From NCBI GenBank assembly GCA_024636595.1, contig JAGXGT010000019.1:1-10962 (forward strand): a DNA stretch of 10,962 nucleotides. The letters are read 5' to 3'. The notes beneath the pieces were generated by a model. The model ran no database searches, was not told where the DNA came from, and saw only the letters and a program-made list of their open reading frames with translations. The position numbers and the translations under genes are program-made. The DNA is from Sphingomonadales bacterium. GTDB taxonomy: Bacteria > Pseudomonadota > Alphaproteobacteria > Sphingomonadales > Sphingomonadaceae. Positions 1-6,340 of this stretch are shown here, in pieces; position 1 is the first letter of the stretch; the number at the start of each line of letters is the position of its first letter.

Positions 1-564
1 AAGCAGGTCACGATCCTCTGCTCCGGTATCGGCAAGGTCCACGCCGGTGCCGCCGCCCTCTATATGCACAGCCACTTCCACCCGGACCTGTTTCTGGTGA
101 TCGGCACCGCCGGCCATGTCAGCAGCAGCGAAGGTGACTGTTTCTACCTCAGCGAATCCCTGCAAGCCGACTACGGCACGCTGGAGAAGTTCGGTGAGCA
201 TGATGGCTTCACCCATTATAATGCCGGTGCCTGGCCGATTGGGCCCTCGGACTGGAAACCCTTCACGTCCCATCCGATGCCCGAAGCTCTCGCCCTGCCC
301 CAGGCAAGGATCGCGACCGCCGACTGTTTTGTGAAATGCCCCGAACGCTCGGGCTATTTGCGCGATGTGCTCAAAGCCGATCTGGTCGACATGGAGACCG
401 CAGCCGTCGCACAAATTGCCGCGCTGCTCGATATCCCCTGGGCCGGGATCAAGGCGGTTACAGACGGAGCGAACAGCGACAGCTCGGGAGACTTTCACGC
501 CAATCTCGAACGGGCGGCAAACCGCGCCGCCGATGAAGCCGCGCGGTTCATCGAGTTGCTATGA
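1..564 (+). CDS. Nucleoside phosphorylase / MTA-SAH nucleosidase-type protein, 5'-truncated
   Basis: The reading frame is open from base 1 and ends at TGA 562-564, so the N-terminus lies upstream; 187 residues are visible. The piece starts with SGIGKVHAGAAA, the base/ribose-binding glycine loop typical of purine phosphorylases and 5'-methylthioadenosine/S-adenosylhomocysteine nucleosidases. Near the C-terminus it has VDMETAAVAQIA, matching the family's VEMEAAAVAQ ribose-binding Glu motif, and then KAVTDGAN, where Asp sits at the place of the catalytic Asp of the SDxA motif. The family is cytosolic and cleaves the N-glycosidic bond of purine nucleosides, often MTA or SAH in the activated methyl cycle. 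Assignment to the superfamily is firm. The exact substrate (MTA/SAH, adenosine, futalosine or another nucleoside) is not decidable because the middle region diverges from classic Pfs. No gene of an obvious common pathway is adjacent. Confidence 0.8.
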   Translation, partial: KQVTILCSGIGKVHAGAAALYMHSHFHPDLFLVIGTAGHVSSSEGDCFYLSESLQADYGTLEKFGEHDGFTHYNAGAWPIGPSDWKPFTSHPMPEALALPQARIATADCFVKCPERSGYLRDVLKADLVDMETAAVAQIAALLDIPWAGIKAVTDGANSDSSGDFHANLERAANRAADEAARFIELL

Positions 565-570
565 TTGCAT

Positions 571-600
571 TTGACAAGCCATCACAATCTTAGCCATGAA
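571..600 (+). promoter_or_regulatory. Possible promoter of the small membrane protein/desaturase unit
   Basis: A perfect -35 hexamer TTGACA occurs at 571-576, just after the stop of the phosphorylase gene and 59 bases before the GTG at 635. The best-placed -10 is poor (CATGAA, 595-600, spacer 18). The location in a 70-bp gap before a new two-gene unit is sensible, but the weak -10 keeps this a suggestion. Read-through from the upstream gene is an alternative. Confidence 0.3.
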
Positions 601-634
601 ATGGATGGTCGCTCAATAATCGGAGCCAAGCCAC

Positions 635-850
635 GTGCCAATAGTTGAATTTTTCGTCAGAAAAACGCTACATCTTATGCCGATATTGTTCGGTTTTCTG
701 TTCTTTGGGCCACTTTTTGCACAGATTATGGATAGATTCGGCTGGCAGCAACCGTTGGGCCTGTCGACCCTGACCCTGGGCCTGATCATCGGCGGCGCCT
801 GGGGCATATTGGCGTTCTTCCGGGGCAGCTGGATATGGGCGAGACCATGA
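635..850 (+). CDS. Small two-helix membrane protein, unknown function
   Basis: This is a 71-residue hydrophobic protein that I do not recognise as a named family. It starts at GTG 635; a GGAG Shine-Dalgarno sequence at 622-625, nine bases upstream, supports that start. Two membrane helices are evident: about residues 14-32 (MPILFGFLFFGPLF region) and about 43-63 (LSTLTLGLIIGGAWGILAFF). A short loop with DRFGWQQP lies between them, and a basic/aromatic tail (FRGSWIWARP) follows. Its TGA (848-850) overlaps the ATG (847) of the next gene as ATGA, the classic arrangement for translational coupling. It is therefore probably made with the membrane di-iron enzyme downstream and may help its assembly or stability; that role is inference only. 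The ATGA junction and the ribosome binding site make it likely to be a real gene despite its size. Confidence 0.7.
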   Translation: MPIVEFFVRKTLHLMPILFGFLFFGPLFAQIMDRFGWQQPLGLSTLTLGLIIGGAWGILAFFRGSWIWARP

Positions 851-1701
851 CCGAGGCAGAACTGCGCAAGCAGGAGCGAATGATAGCCCGCAAATATGCC
901 GATCGCTTCCCGTGGGAAGTGCCGGTCTGGGGCCTCGGCAATCTGCTGATCTGGCTGTCGCTCTGGCCACTGGTTTTTCTGGACATATTGCCGCTGTGGA
1001 TTGCGTTCCCAATCGCCTGTGTCAACGTGATGGCCTGCTTCCTGCCCGCGCACGAAGCGGTACACGGCATGATCGCCAGACCCGGTCAAAGGCTGCGCTG
1101 GCTGAACGAACTGGTTGGCCATCTCAGCCTGCTACCGATGGCCATGCCCTATCGCATCCAGAAACTGACCCATTTCGAGCACCACAAGCATGTCAATCAT
1201 CCGGAAAATGACCCCGACATCACCACCCGGTCCAAAGGTCCGTGGCACGCCATCTGGCAAAGCTTCGTCCAGCGGCAACGCGGCAAGGGCGGGGTGCTGC
1301 GCGGCTCTGGTTATATCCTGGAAAAAATCGGGCGATCCGATGTGCTAGTCGACGGCGCGCTCTATCAGCTGAGCTTCTTCGCCTCCTTATTCGCGCTGGC
1401 GTGGACCGGCTATGCGATAGAGGCGGCGTTGCTCTGGTGGGCACCGCGCCATATCGGCATCGCCTATATCCAGTTTTTCTTCAGCTGGGCCCCGCATCAT
1501 CCAGCGGTCAAACGGGGCCGTTATGACAATGCCAAATTTTTCAAAAGCCGGGTCGGCAATATCGCCTCGATGGGCATGCAATATCACCTGATCCACCACC
1601 TCCACCCGTTCATTCCGCTAACCGACACACCCAAGGCCTTTCGCGAACTGCGGCCGATATTGGAGGCAAGAGGCTGCCGGTTTGAGGGAGACTTAAAGTA
1701 A
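847..1701 (+). CDS. Membrane di-iron desaturase-superfamily enzyme, CrtW-like (carotenoid ketolase/hydroxylase or fatty acid desaturase)
   Basis: This is a 284-residue integral membrane non-haem di-iron oxygenase. The three histidine boxes are complete: HEAVH (69-73), HFEHH (109-113) and HLIHH (247-251). Further histidines occur in HKHVNHPENDPD (113-124) and APHHP (215-219). The HHxH...NDPD stretch, the APHHP motif before the last box, and the YHLIHHLHPFIP ending resemble beta-carotene ketolases (CrtW: DDPD, WLPHRP, YHHEHHLHP). Many automatic schemes would simply say fatty acid desaturase. Hydrophobic spans flank the boxes (about 30-66 and 172-214). The ATG at 847 is preferred over the in-frame ATG at 835 because it overlaps the stop of the upstream small membrane protein (ATGA) and has GGCGAG just upstream. 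The gene converges on the carotenoid oxygenase gene with 11 bp between stops. That neighbourhood favours a carotenoid substrate, but a lipid substrate remains possible. Confidence 0.82.
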   Translation: MTEAELRKQERMIARKYADRFPWEVPVWGLGNLLIWLSLWPLVFLDILPLWIAFPIACVNVMACFLPAHEAVHGMIARPGQRLRWLNELVGHLSLLPMAMPYRIQKLTHFEHHKHVNHPENDPDITTRSKGPWHAIWQSFVQRQRGKGGVLRGSGYILEKIGRSDVLVDGALYQLSFFASLFALAWTGYAIEAALLWWAPRHIGIAYIQFFFSWAPHHPAVKRGRYDNAKFFKSRVGNIASMGMQYHLIHHLHPFIPLTDTPKAFRELRPILEARGCRFEGDLK

Positions 1702-1712
1702 ACGCATTTGCC

Positions 1713-3167
1713 CTAGCTCTCCACCCAATTGCCGTGAAATCCCGGCGGTATCCGGTGCGGAACATGGATCACCGCTTGCGGCTCGCCGAGAAAATCATCC
1801 GCGTTCAATATCTGCAACTCGGTGGTTTCGTTGGCGGAGTCAATCACCAGCCCGATTAGCCAGCCATCATCTTCCTCGCTATCTTCCCCGGAATCTTCCG
1901 AACGCGGAACGAACACAAATTCGCCGGGATAGCGATCTTCGCCCAGTTCTCGGGTCAGTGTTTCCCTGCTTTCCAGATCATGCTTGAATAGCTGCGATCC
2001 GCCGCGGTCAAACACGCCGCTGTCATTTTCGGCCAGCGCGACGCTGTAGACATAGCGATAGGGCTGCGCCGTCATGCGTTCATTATAGCGCGGAAATTCC
2101 TGATTTTTGTCATGAATGATCTTGCGGTCGACCGACTTTGTTTCCGGATCGATCGTCCAGCGTTCAAACCGCGCCCATTCGCCGCCGGGGCCGTAAGGCG
2201 ACTGCGCATACATGCTTTCATGCACGACAACATCAACAATGACTTTTCCATCGGCGGTCTCGAACGCGTTGGCCGGGTGGAAAACATAGCAGGGCTCGAC
2301 ATCGCACCAGATGATATCGTCATTGCTGCCGGTCTTGGGCAGCAGGCCGACCCGCGCGCCATGGTCCGGATTCCAGTCATAAGGGAACTGGAAACCCTTG
2401 ATCAGCCGTTTCATCGACAGAGTCGCGGGCAAGTCGAGCACCAGCACATAATTTTTGGTGATGGCGCAATCGTGGATCGACGGGCCGTCCTTGACCGCAA
2501 TCGGCTCCTCGCGAATGACCTTGCCATTCGGATCAACCACCACATGCCAGACCGTATCCTGCGTCGCTGCATCATAGCAGATCGCGTGCCGGTCACCGGT
2601 TTTCGGGTCGAGATGCGGATGGGCGGAAAAGGCATGGGTCAGGGTGCCGTCGAACGGATTATGCTTGATCGTGTCCAGCTCGTCGTTCAGCTCGACCGGA
2701 AAACCGCCTGCCTCGACGATTGCAAACGTCCTACCATCAATGCCGACAATATTGGTGTTGGCTGTATCCGACCGCGGATTGCGCGCACCGGGCTTGCGCG
2801 GCTCACCCAGCGCATCGCTCACCGCATTGCTGCGGATCCAGCGGTTGCGATACCAGGCCGCCTCGCCGCCCTTGATCCGGATGCCATGCGCCATGCCGTC
2901 GCCGACAAACCAGTGATGGCTCGGGCTATGCGCTTTTTTCAGCGGATTGGGTCCGATCCGCAGATAGCGACCGTCGAGCTGGTCCGGAATATTGCCGGTA
3001 ACCTGCATCGCCGAGATCGTTTCCTCGCTCTGCATCGGCGTATGAAGACCGTCGAGAAATGGATGTCCGCCATTGGGCTCGGGCAGCCGCTTGCGGTTAT
3101 AATTGGCCACGGCGGTAATAACCGGAGTGACAGCGGAACGGATTGTTTTCTCAATTACGGAAGCCAT
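1713..3167 (-). CDS. Carotenoid cleavage oxygenase (RPE65 / lignostilbene dioxygenase family)
   Basis: This 484-residue protein is of normal family length. These mononuclear Fe(II) enzymes split a C=C bond of carotenoids, apocarotenoids or stilbenoids with O2. The four iron-ligand histidines are all recognisable: H183 (SAHPHLDP), H232 (SIHDCAIT), H297 (VFHPANAF) and H478 (IPPGFHGNW). Second-shell acidic residues are present in VEAGGFP (E162), YNERM (E363) and GEFVFVPR (E416). The N-terminal GxxPxxLDGRYLRIGPNP motif (about 58-75) is diagnostic. An unusual acidic run, SEDSGEDSEEDDG (423-435), follows the FVFVPR strand. The ATG at 3167 has AAGGAA seven to twelve bases upstream. The gene sits 11 bp after a small membrane protein gene in the same direction, so the two are very likely co-transcribed from the promoter near 3594-3622 and controlled by the divergent TetR regulator. 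The substrate cannot be told from sequence; sphingomonads have both carotenoid- and stilbene-cleaving members. Confidence 0.93.
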   Translation of the reverse strand: MASVIEKTIRSAVTPVITAVANYNRKRLPEPNGGHPFLDGLHTPMQSEETISAMQVTGNIPDQLDGRYLRIGPNPLKKAHSPSHHWFVGDGMAHGIRIKGGEAAWYRNRWIRSNAVSDALGEPRKPGARNPRSDTANTNIVGIDGRTFAIVEAGGFPVELNDELDTIKHNPFDGTLTHAFSAHPHLDPKTGDRHAICYDAATQDTVWHVVVDPNGKVIREEPIAVKDGPSIHDCAITKNYVLVLDLPATLSMKRLIKGFQFPYDWNPDHGARVGLLPKTGSNDDIIWCDVEPCYVFHPANAFETADGKVIVDVVVHESMYAQSPYGPGGEWARFERWTIDPETKSVDRKIIHDKNQEFPRYNERMTAQPYRYVYSVALAENDSGVFDRGGSQLFKHDLESRETLTRELGEDRYPGEFVFVPRSEDSGEDSEEDDGWLIGLVIDSANETTELQILNADDFLGEPQAVIHVPHRIPPGFHGNWVES

Positions 3168-3178
3168 CGGAAATTCCT

Positions 3179-3547
3179 TCAGTTGAAAATTATATCGGCA
3201 GCCGATGCGGCAGCCGCGAATAATAGCATGATTCCGCCCGGATGAGGACGGCGCAGGACCAGCAGATTGCCCAGTCCGGAGACGGTGAATATCAGTATTG
3301 CCAGATAGGCTATCAGATCGCTGCCGCCCTGCCAGCGGTTGACCAGAACCGCGACACCAAGCGCGGCCCAGACCAGCGAGTGCAGTTGAAACATCGCCCA
3401 GGTCAGATCGCGCATCGGCTTCGCCGCCAATATTCCGCCGGTCTGTTCCCGGAACAGCGGCTGGAGCACCACCCGGTCACCGATGATATAATGCGCTACG
3501 GCAACCACCACGCCCAGCAAGGCGGCGGCATAAGCAAATAGCATCAT
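3179..3547 (-). CDS. Small four-helix membrane protein, unknown function, first gene of oxygenase operon
   Basis: This is a 122-residue very hydrophobic protein with four predicted membrane helices at about 3-22, 49-69, 78-98 and 104-121. Charged loops lie between them, including DRVVLQPLFREQ (24-35) and VLRRPHPGG (97-105). The ATG at 3547 is chosen because AGGAG lies eight bases upstream; an in-frame TTG at 3580 would add 11 residues but has no such site and would put the coding start at the edge of the promoter. I do not recognise a named family. The stop is 11 bp before the carotenoid oxygenase start, and that gene's ribosome binding site lies in the gap and stop region, so the two form an operon. 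Possible roles are delivery of a lipid-soluble substrate to the oxygenase, membrane anchoring of it, or product handling; all of these are inference from position. Confidence 0.75.
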   Translation of the reverse strand: MMLFAYAAALLGVVVAVAHYIIGDRVVLQPLFREQTGGILAAKPMRDLTWAMFQLHSLVWAALGVAVLVNRWQGGSDLIAYLAILIFTVSGLGNLLVLRRPHPGGIMLLFAAAASAADIIFN

Positions 3548-3561
3548 CGGAAATACTCCTG

Positions 3562-3590
3562 TTGGCAAATCGACTCGCAATGTTTATGCT
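3562..3590 (+). promoter_or_regulatory. Predicted sigma70-type promoter for the TetR-family regulator
   Basis: TTGGCA (3562-3567, five of six matches to TTGACA), a 17-base spacer and TATGCT (3585-3590, four of six matches to TATAAT). Transcription would start near 3597, inside the 28-bp palindrome. That gives a leader of about 50 bases to the ATG at 3647 and an obvious route to autoregulation. Sequence prediction only. Confidence 0.5.
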
Positions 3591-3616
3591 GTTAACATGC
3601 CAATCAATGCTAACAG
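3589..3616. promoter_or_regulatory. Predicted TetR-type operator (28-bp imperfect palindrome)
   Basis: The left arm CTGTTAACAT (3589-3598) is the inverted match of the right arm ATGCTAACAG (3607-3616) at nine of ten positions, around an 8-base centre. The palindrome lies between the divergent regulator and the membrane protein/oxygenase operon. It covers the -10 and spacer of the minus-strand promoter and the start region of the plus-strand promoter. A third, related half-site, TGTCAACATG (3617-3626), repeats TGTTAACATG (3590-3599) exactly 27 bases away with one mismatch, so two repressor dimers or an extended site are possible. This is the expected layout for a TetR protein repressing both its own gene and the neighbouring operon. 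Confidence 0.62.
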
Positions 3617-3622
3617 TGTCAA
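3594..3622 (-). promoter_or_regulatory. Predicted promoter of the membrane protein/carotenoid oxygenase operon
   Basis: Read on the minus strand: TTGACA (3622-3617, perfect -35), a 17-base spacer, and CATGTT (3599-3594) as a weak -10 preceded by TGG, an extended -10 element that can compensate. The start site would be near 3587, giving a leader of about 40 bases to the ATG at 3547. The element is almost entirely overlapped by the palindrome, so repressor binding should block it. Confidence 0.5.
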
Positions 3623-3646
3623 CATGTGTCTGCCGAAGGGCCAAAC

Positions 3647-4252
3647 ATGCTTCCAGTTCTTCCAGTGCCAGACCTTCCAATGAACGCGCCCTATCATCAC
3701 GGCGATCTGCGCGCTGCTGCGCTGCAAATGGGGATGGAACGGCTGGCGAGTCAGGAACAGCCCGATCTCGGCCTGCGCGCCCTAGCCCGCGACCTCGGAG
3801 TCTCGGCAACCGCGCTATATCGCCACTTTCCGAACAAGGACGCGCTGCTCGACGCCTTGGCGCTGGAAGGCCTCAACCGGCTGGGCCGCAACCAAGCCCA
3901 AGCGGCAGCGCAAGCTGGCGGCGGCTATGAGGGTTTCGCCGAGGTCGGGGTCACCTATGTCACATGGGCGGTCGAAAACCCGGCGTTGCTGCGCCTGATC
4001 TACAATCGCATCGGCCAGGTCGACCTGACCACCGATGATCCGACCGCGATGGGCGAAGCCTTTCATCAACTGCGCGCCGGCATTGCCGCGATGATCCCCG
4101 ACGAAATGTCCAAGGATCAGCGCGCCGCCGCCGCCCTGCACGCCTGGTCCCTGGTCCACGGACTGGCGATGCTGATCCTCGACGGCCAGGTCGCGTATGA
4201 TCCGGAGATGGTCCGCAAGGTGGTGCTGATGACGGATTTCAAGGACAACTGA
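3647..4252 (+). CDS. TetR/AcrR-family transcriptional regulator with WHG-type C-terminal domain
   Basis: This is a 201-residue repressor-type protein. The N-terminal TetR DNA-binding domain runs from YHHGDLRAAAL (16-26) through the helix-turn-helix LGLRALARDLGVSATALYRHFPNKDALLDAL (41-71); ALYRHFPNKDALL is the classic signature. The C-terminal ligand/dimerisation domain contains AWSLVHGLAML (166-176), the W-x3-HG motif of the WHG group of TetR regulators. The start at 3647 has GAAGGG at 3635-3640, six bases upstream. An ATG at 3680 begins nearer the conserved domain but lacks a ribosome binding site, and a GTG at 3626 would overlap the operator region. The gene is divergent from the membrane protein/oxygenase operon with about 100 bp between starts and a palindrome in the gap, so it most likely represses that operon and itself. 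The inducer is unknown; a lipophilic apocarotenoid or aromatic compound would fit. Confidence 0.9.
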   Translation: MLPVLPVPDLPMNAPYHHGDLRAAALQMGMERLASQEQPDLGLRALARDLGVSATALYRHFPNKDALLDALALEGLNRLGRNQAQAAAQAGGGYEGFAEVGVTYVTWAVENPALLRLIYNRIGQVDLTTDDPTAMGEAFHQLRAGIAAMIPDEMSKDQRAAAALHAWSLVHGLAMLILDGQVAYDPEMVRKVVLMTDFKDN

Positions 4253-4360
4253 CCCATCTTCCGACCAGCCGCCTCTATATAAATCGTGCTTAACCTGCCT
4301 TTTACCCGCTTCTGCTAGCTCTCCCGTTCGAAGGTCAGGCGGGAAGCACAGTAAAAGCGA

Positions 4361-6340
4361 ATGCGAAATTTCTTCACCAACAGCGATGCGCAGCGGAAGC
4401 TCTTGGTCGGGGCCATTCTGGCCCTGATCTGCGTTCTCGGGCTGCTCGAACTGGCCCTCGCCGACCGCAAATATGGCCTGTTTACCGGCGGCTTCGGCCA
4501 GTCGCAGGCGATCGACACGCGCACCGAGCGTTTGCTCTTCCTTGCCGGCTACGTCTCTTCGATGGCCATGCTGGTCACTGCTGTCTGGTGGATCATCGTT
4601 CGGATTTTCCGCAGCAAAAGGTCCTGGCCGCCTTTATTCTTTCTGGTGACCATCGTCGGTGGTAGCTACGCCCTGCTGCTCGCTCTGACCTTCAAGCTCG
4701 GCCAATATTTTAGCGATACGATGAGCTTTACACTGATGGCGAATCTCGGTGGTGGCAGCCTGACCGACGCATTGCTGTTTGTGTCCAACGAGATTTTTCT
4801 TGGCATCACTGCGCTGCTGCTCGGCCTGGTCGGTTATATCTTTATATTCCGATGGCTTTCCCGAAAATTCCCGGTGCAGCCTGGCCATCCTGTCTGGCCT
4901 GCCCGTGGTCGCGTCGTCATTGGATTGTTTTTCTCAACCCTGTTGCTTGCCGTGACGGTACCGGCAGCTTCGATCGATGTGCAAAACGGTCTGAACCGCA
5001 CCCTCGCGTGGGGCCTGTTCGCCAAGGCTGCCAACACCATTACCGACTTTGACAATGATGGCTATGGCTGGGTCTCGAGCATGCCGGACCGGCACCCGTT
5101 CGACAGCTCGCGTTATCCGCTGGCGCTGGATGTGCCGGGCAACGGCATCGACGAGGATGGCTATGGCGGCGATCTGCAATTGTCAGCGATGGAGACCCAG
5201 CAGCCAAGCACAATAATCTCGGGCAAACGCCCGAACCTCATTCTGATCGTGATGGAAAGCGCCCGCTATGATACAATCGGCAAGCGTATCAACGGCAAGC
5301 CGGTTGCGCCCCATCTCGAAGCCATCGCAAAATCGGGCAGCGTCATTACGCCGGTCTTCAGCCATGTCGGCTTTACCACCGCTTCGCTCAAATCGCTATT
5401 TGGCGGCGCTCTGCAACCGGCCATTGAATCCCCCTCCCTGTTCCGTGAGCTCAAATCCAGCGGCTATGGAATATCTGTGTTCTCTGGTCAGCCAGAAGAT
5501 TTTGGCGATATTTCGAAAACCGTCGGTATGCGCGAAAATGCCGATATTTTCATCGATGGCGAAAAGCTGAAAGATCTTCGCGCTTTCAGCAACGGCGCGC
5601 AAGGATCGATCCTCGTCGATGAGAAGCATCTTCTGAAAGCATTTGCGGAAAAATATGCGCCGCCATCAAAATGGGACCAGCCGCAATTTCTCTATTTCAA
5701 TTTCCAGTCGCCGCATTTCCCCTATTTTCACGAGGGGATGCCACTCACATTGACCGACAGAGCTTTGCCCCGCTCCGAGATCAGCGCTGACAAACGGGAT
5801 TCGCTGCAGCAGACCTACTGGAACGCCGTCAACTATTCGGATCAGCAGCTGGGCGAGCTGGTCTCCCGGTTAAAAAGCGCCGGCGTATGGGACAATAGCG
5901 TGGTTGTCATAACCGGCGATCATGGCGAAGACCTGTTCGAGGACGGCATGCTGGGCCATGGCCACAATATCAATATCCGCCAGTACGGTACGTTCTTGGT
6001 AACCAACCAGCCCGGCGTGACGGCCGACGGCCCGATTGGGTTGAGCGACTATCGCACGATAATATTGTCGCTGCTTGAGGGCAAAAAGCCGCATATCGCC
6101 GCAAAGCCGGTGCTGATGACGGTCGGCGGTCTCGATCGACCCACCCAGATCGGCATCGCCGAAAGCGGTTCGCGCATTACCTCCCTCCGGCTTGATACCG
6201 GGGAAGCCTGCCTGGTCGAGCAAAAGCGATGCGCCAATGCCCATAATCTCTCCGAAGCATTCAAGGAGCGCGTTGATCGATTGATTCAGACTTGGGGATC
6301 GGCGCGGTGGCAAAACCGGTCCTCAGCACCGCGTGACTGA
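4361..6340 (+). CDS. Membrane-anchored alkaline phosphatase/sulfatase-superfamily enzyme (LtaS/EptA-like) with MopE-type metal-binding motif
   Basis: This 659-residue protein has five N-terminal membrane helices (about 13-34, 58-82, 90-110, 137-163, 184-203), a linker, and an extracytoplasmic sulfatase-fold domain from about 290 on. The domain starts PNLILIVMESARYD (E299 at the first metal-ligand position of LtaS/EptA). Next comes GFTTASLKSLFGG (337-349), with T339 or T340 at the nucleophile position, then SPHFPY (450-455) and ITGDHGEDLF (517-526; D520 and H521 as metal ligands), then GHGH. Known relatives transfer phosphoglycerol or phosphoethanolamine to lipids or glycans; others are sulfatases. 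The Thr nucleophile and helix count favour a phospho-transferase, but the substrate is unknown. Between the helices and the domain, residues 229-271 (DFDNDGYG ... DVPGNGIDEDGYGGDL) form a MopE/thrombospondin-3-like acidic motif. No strong ribosome binding site precedes the ATG (GCGA only). The 108-bp gap before it has a TATATAAAT box (4276-4284) but no good -35. Confidence 0.85.
   Translation: MRNFFTNSDAQRKLLVGAILALICVLGLLELALADRKYGLFTGGFGQSQAIDTRTERLLFLAGYVSSMAMLVTAVWWIIVRIFRSKRSWPPLFFLVTIVGGSYALLLALTFKLGQYFSDTMSFTLMANLGGGSLTDALLFVSNEIFLGITALLLGLVGYIFIFRWLSRKFPVQPGHPVWPARGRVVIGLFFSTLLLAVTVPAASIDVQNGLNRTLAWGLFAKAANTITDFDNDGYGWVSSMPDRHPFDSSRYPLALDVPGNGIDEDGYGGDLQLSAMETQQPSTIISGKRPNLILIVMESARYDTIGKRINGKPVAPHLEAIAKSGSVITPVFSHVGFTTASLKSLFGGALQPAIESPSLFRELKSSGYGISVFSGQPEDFGDISKTVGMRENADIFIDGEKLKDLRAFSNGAQGSILVDEKHLLKAFAEKYAPPSKWDQPQFLYFNFQSPHFPYFHEGMPLTLTDRALPRSEISADKRDSLQQTYWNAVNYSDQQLGELVSRLKSAGVWDNSVVVITGDHGEDLFEDGMLGHGHNINIRQYGTFLVTNQPGVTADGPIGLSDYRTIILSLLEGKKPHIAAKPVLMTVGGLDRPTQIGIAESGSRITSLRLDTGEACLVEQKRCANAHNLSEAFKERVDRLIQTWGSARWQNRSSAPRD

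Noticed and set aside
835..846. An earlier in-frame ATG for the desaturase-like gene
   Set aside because: The ATG at 847 overlaps the preceding stop as ATGA and has a better-placed purine-rich site; the earlier start would add only four residues.
613..1122. A 169-codon minus-strand open frame over the small membrane protein and desaturase start
   Set aside because: It is antisense to a well-supported coupled gene pair and has no recognisable motif.
2112..3245. A 377-codon plus-strand open frame opposite the carotenoid oxygenase gene
   Set aside because: It is antisense to a gene with all four iron ligands and family motifs. The translation has no recognisable domain, and it ends across the junction of two minus-strand genes.
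3548..3580. A TTG start extending the four-helix protein by 11 residues
   Set aside because: The ATG at 3547 has AGGAG at good spacing, and the extension would run to the predicted transcription start.
3626..3646. A GTG start for the TetR-family regulator
   Set aside because: It would place the start codon at the third half-site, and no ribosome binding site precedes it; the ATG at 3647 has GAAGGG six bases upstream.
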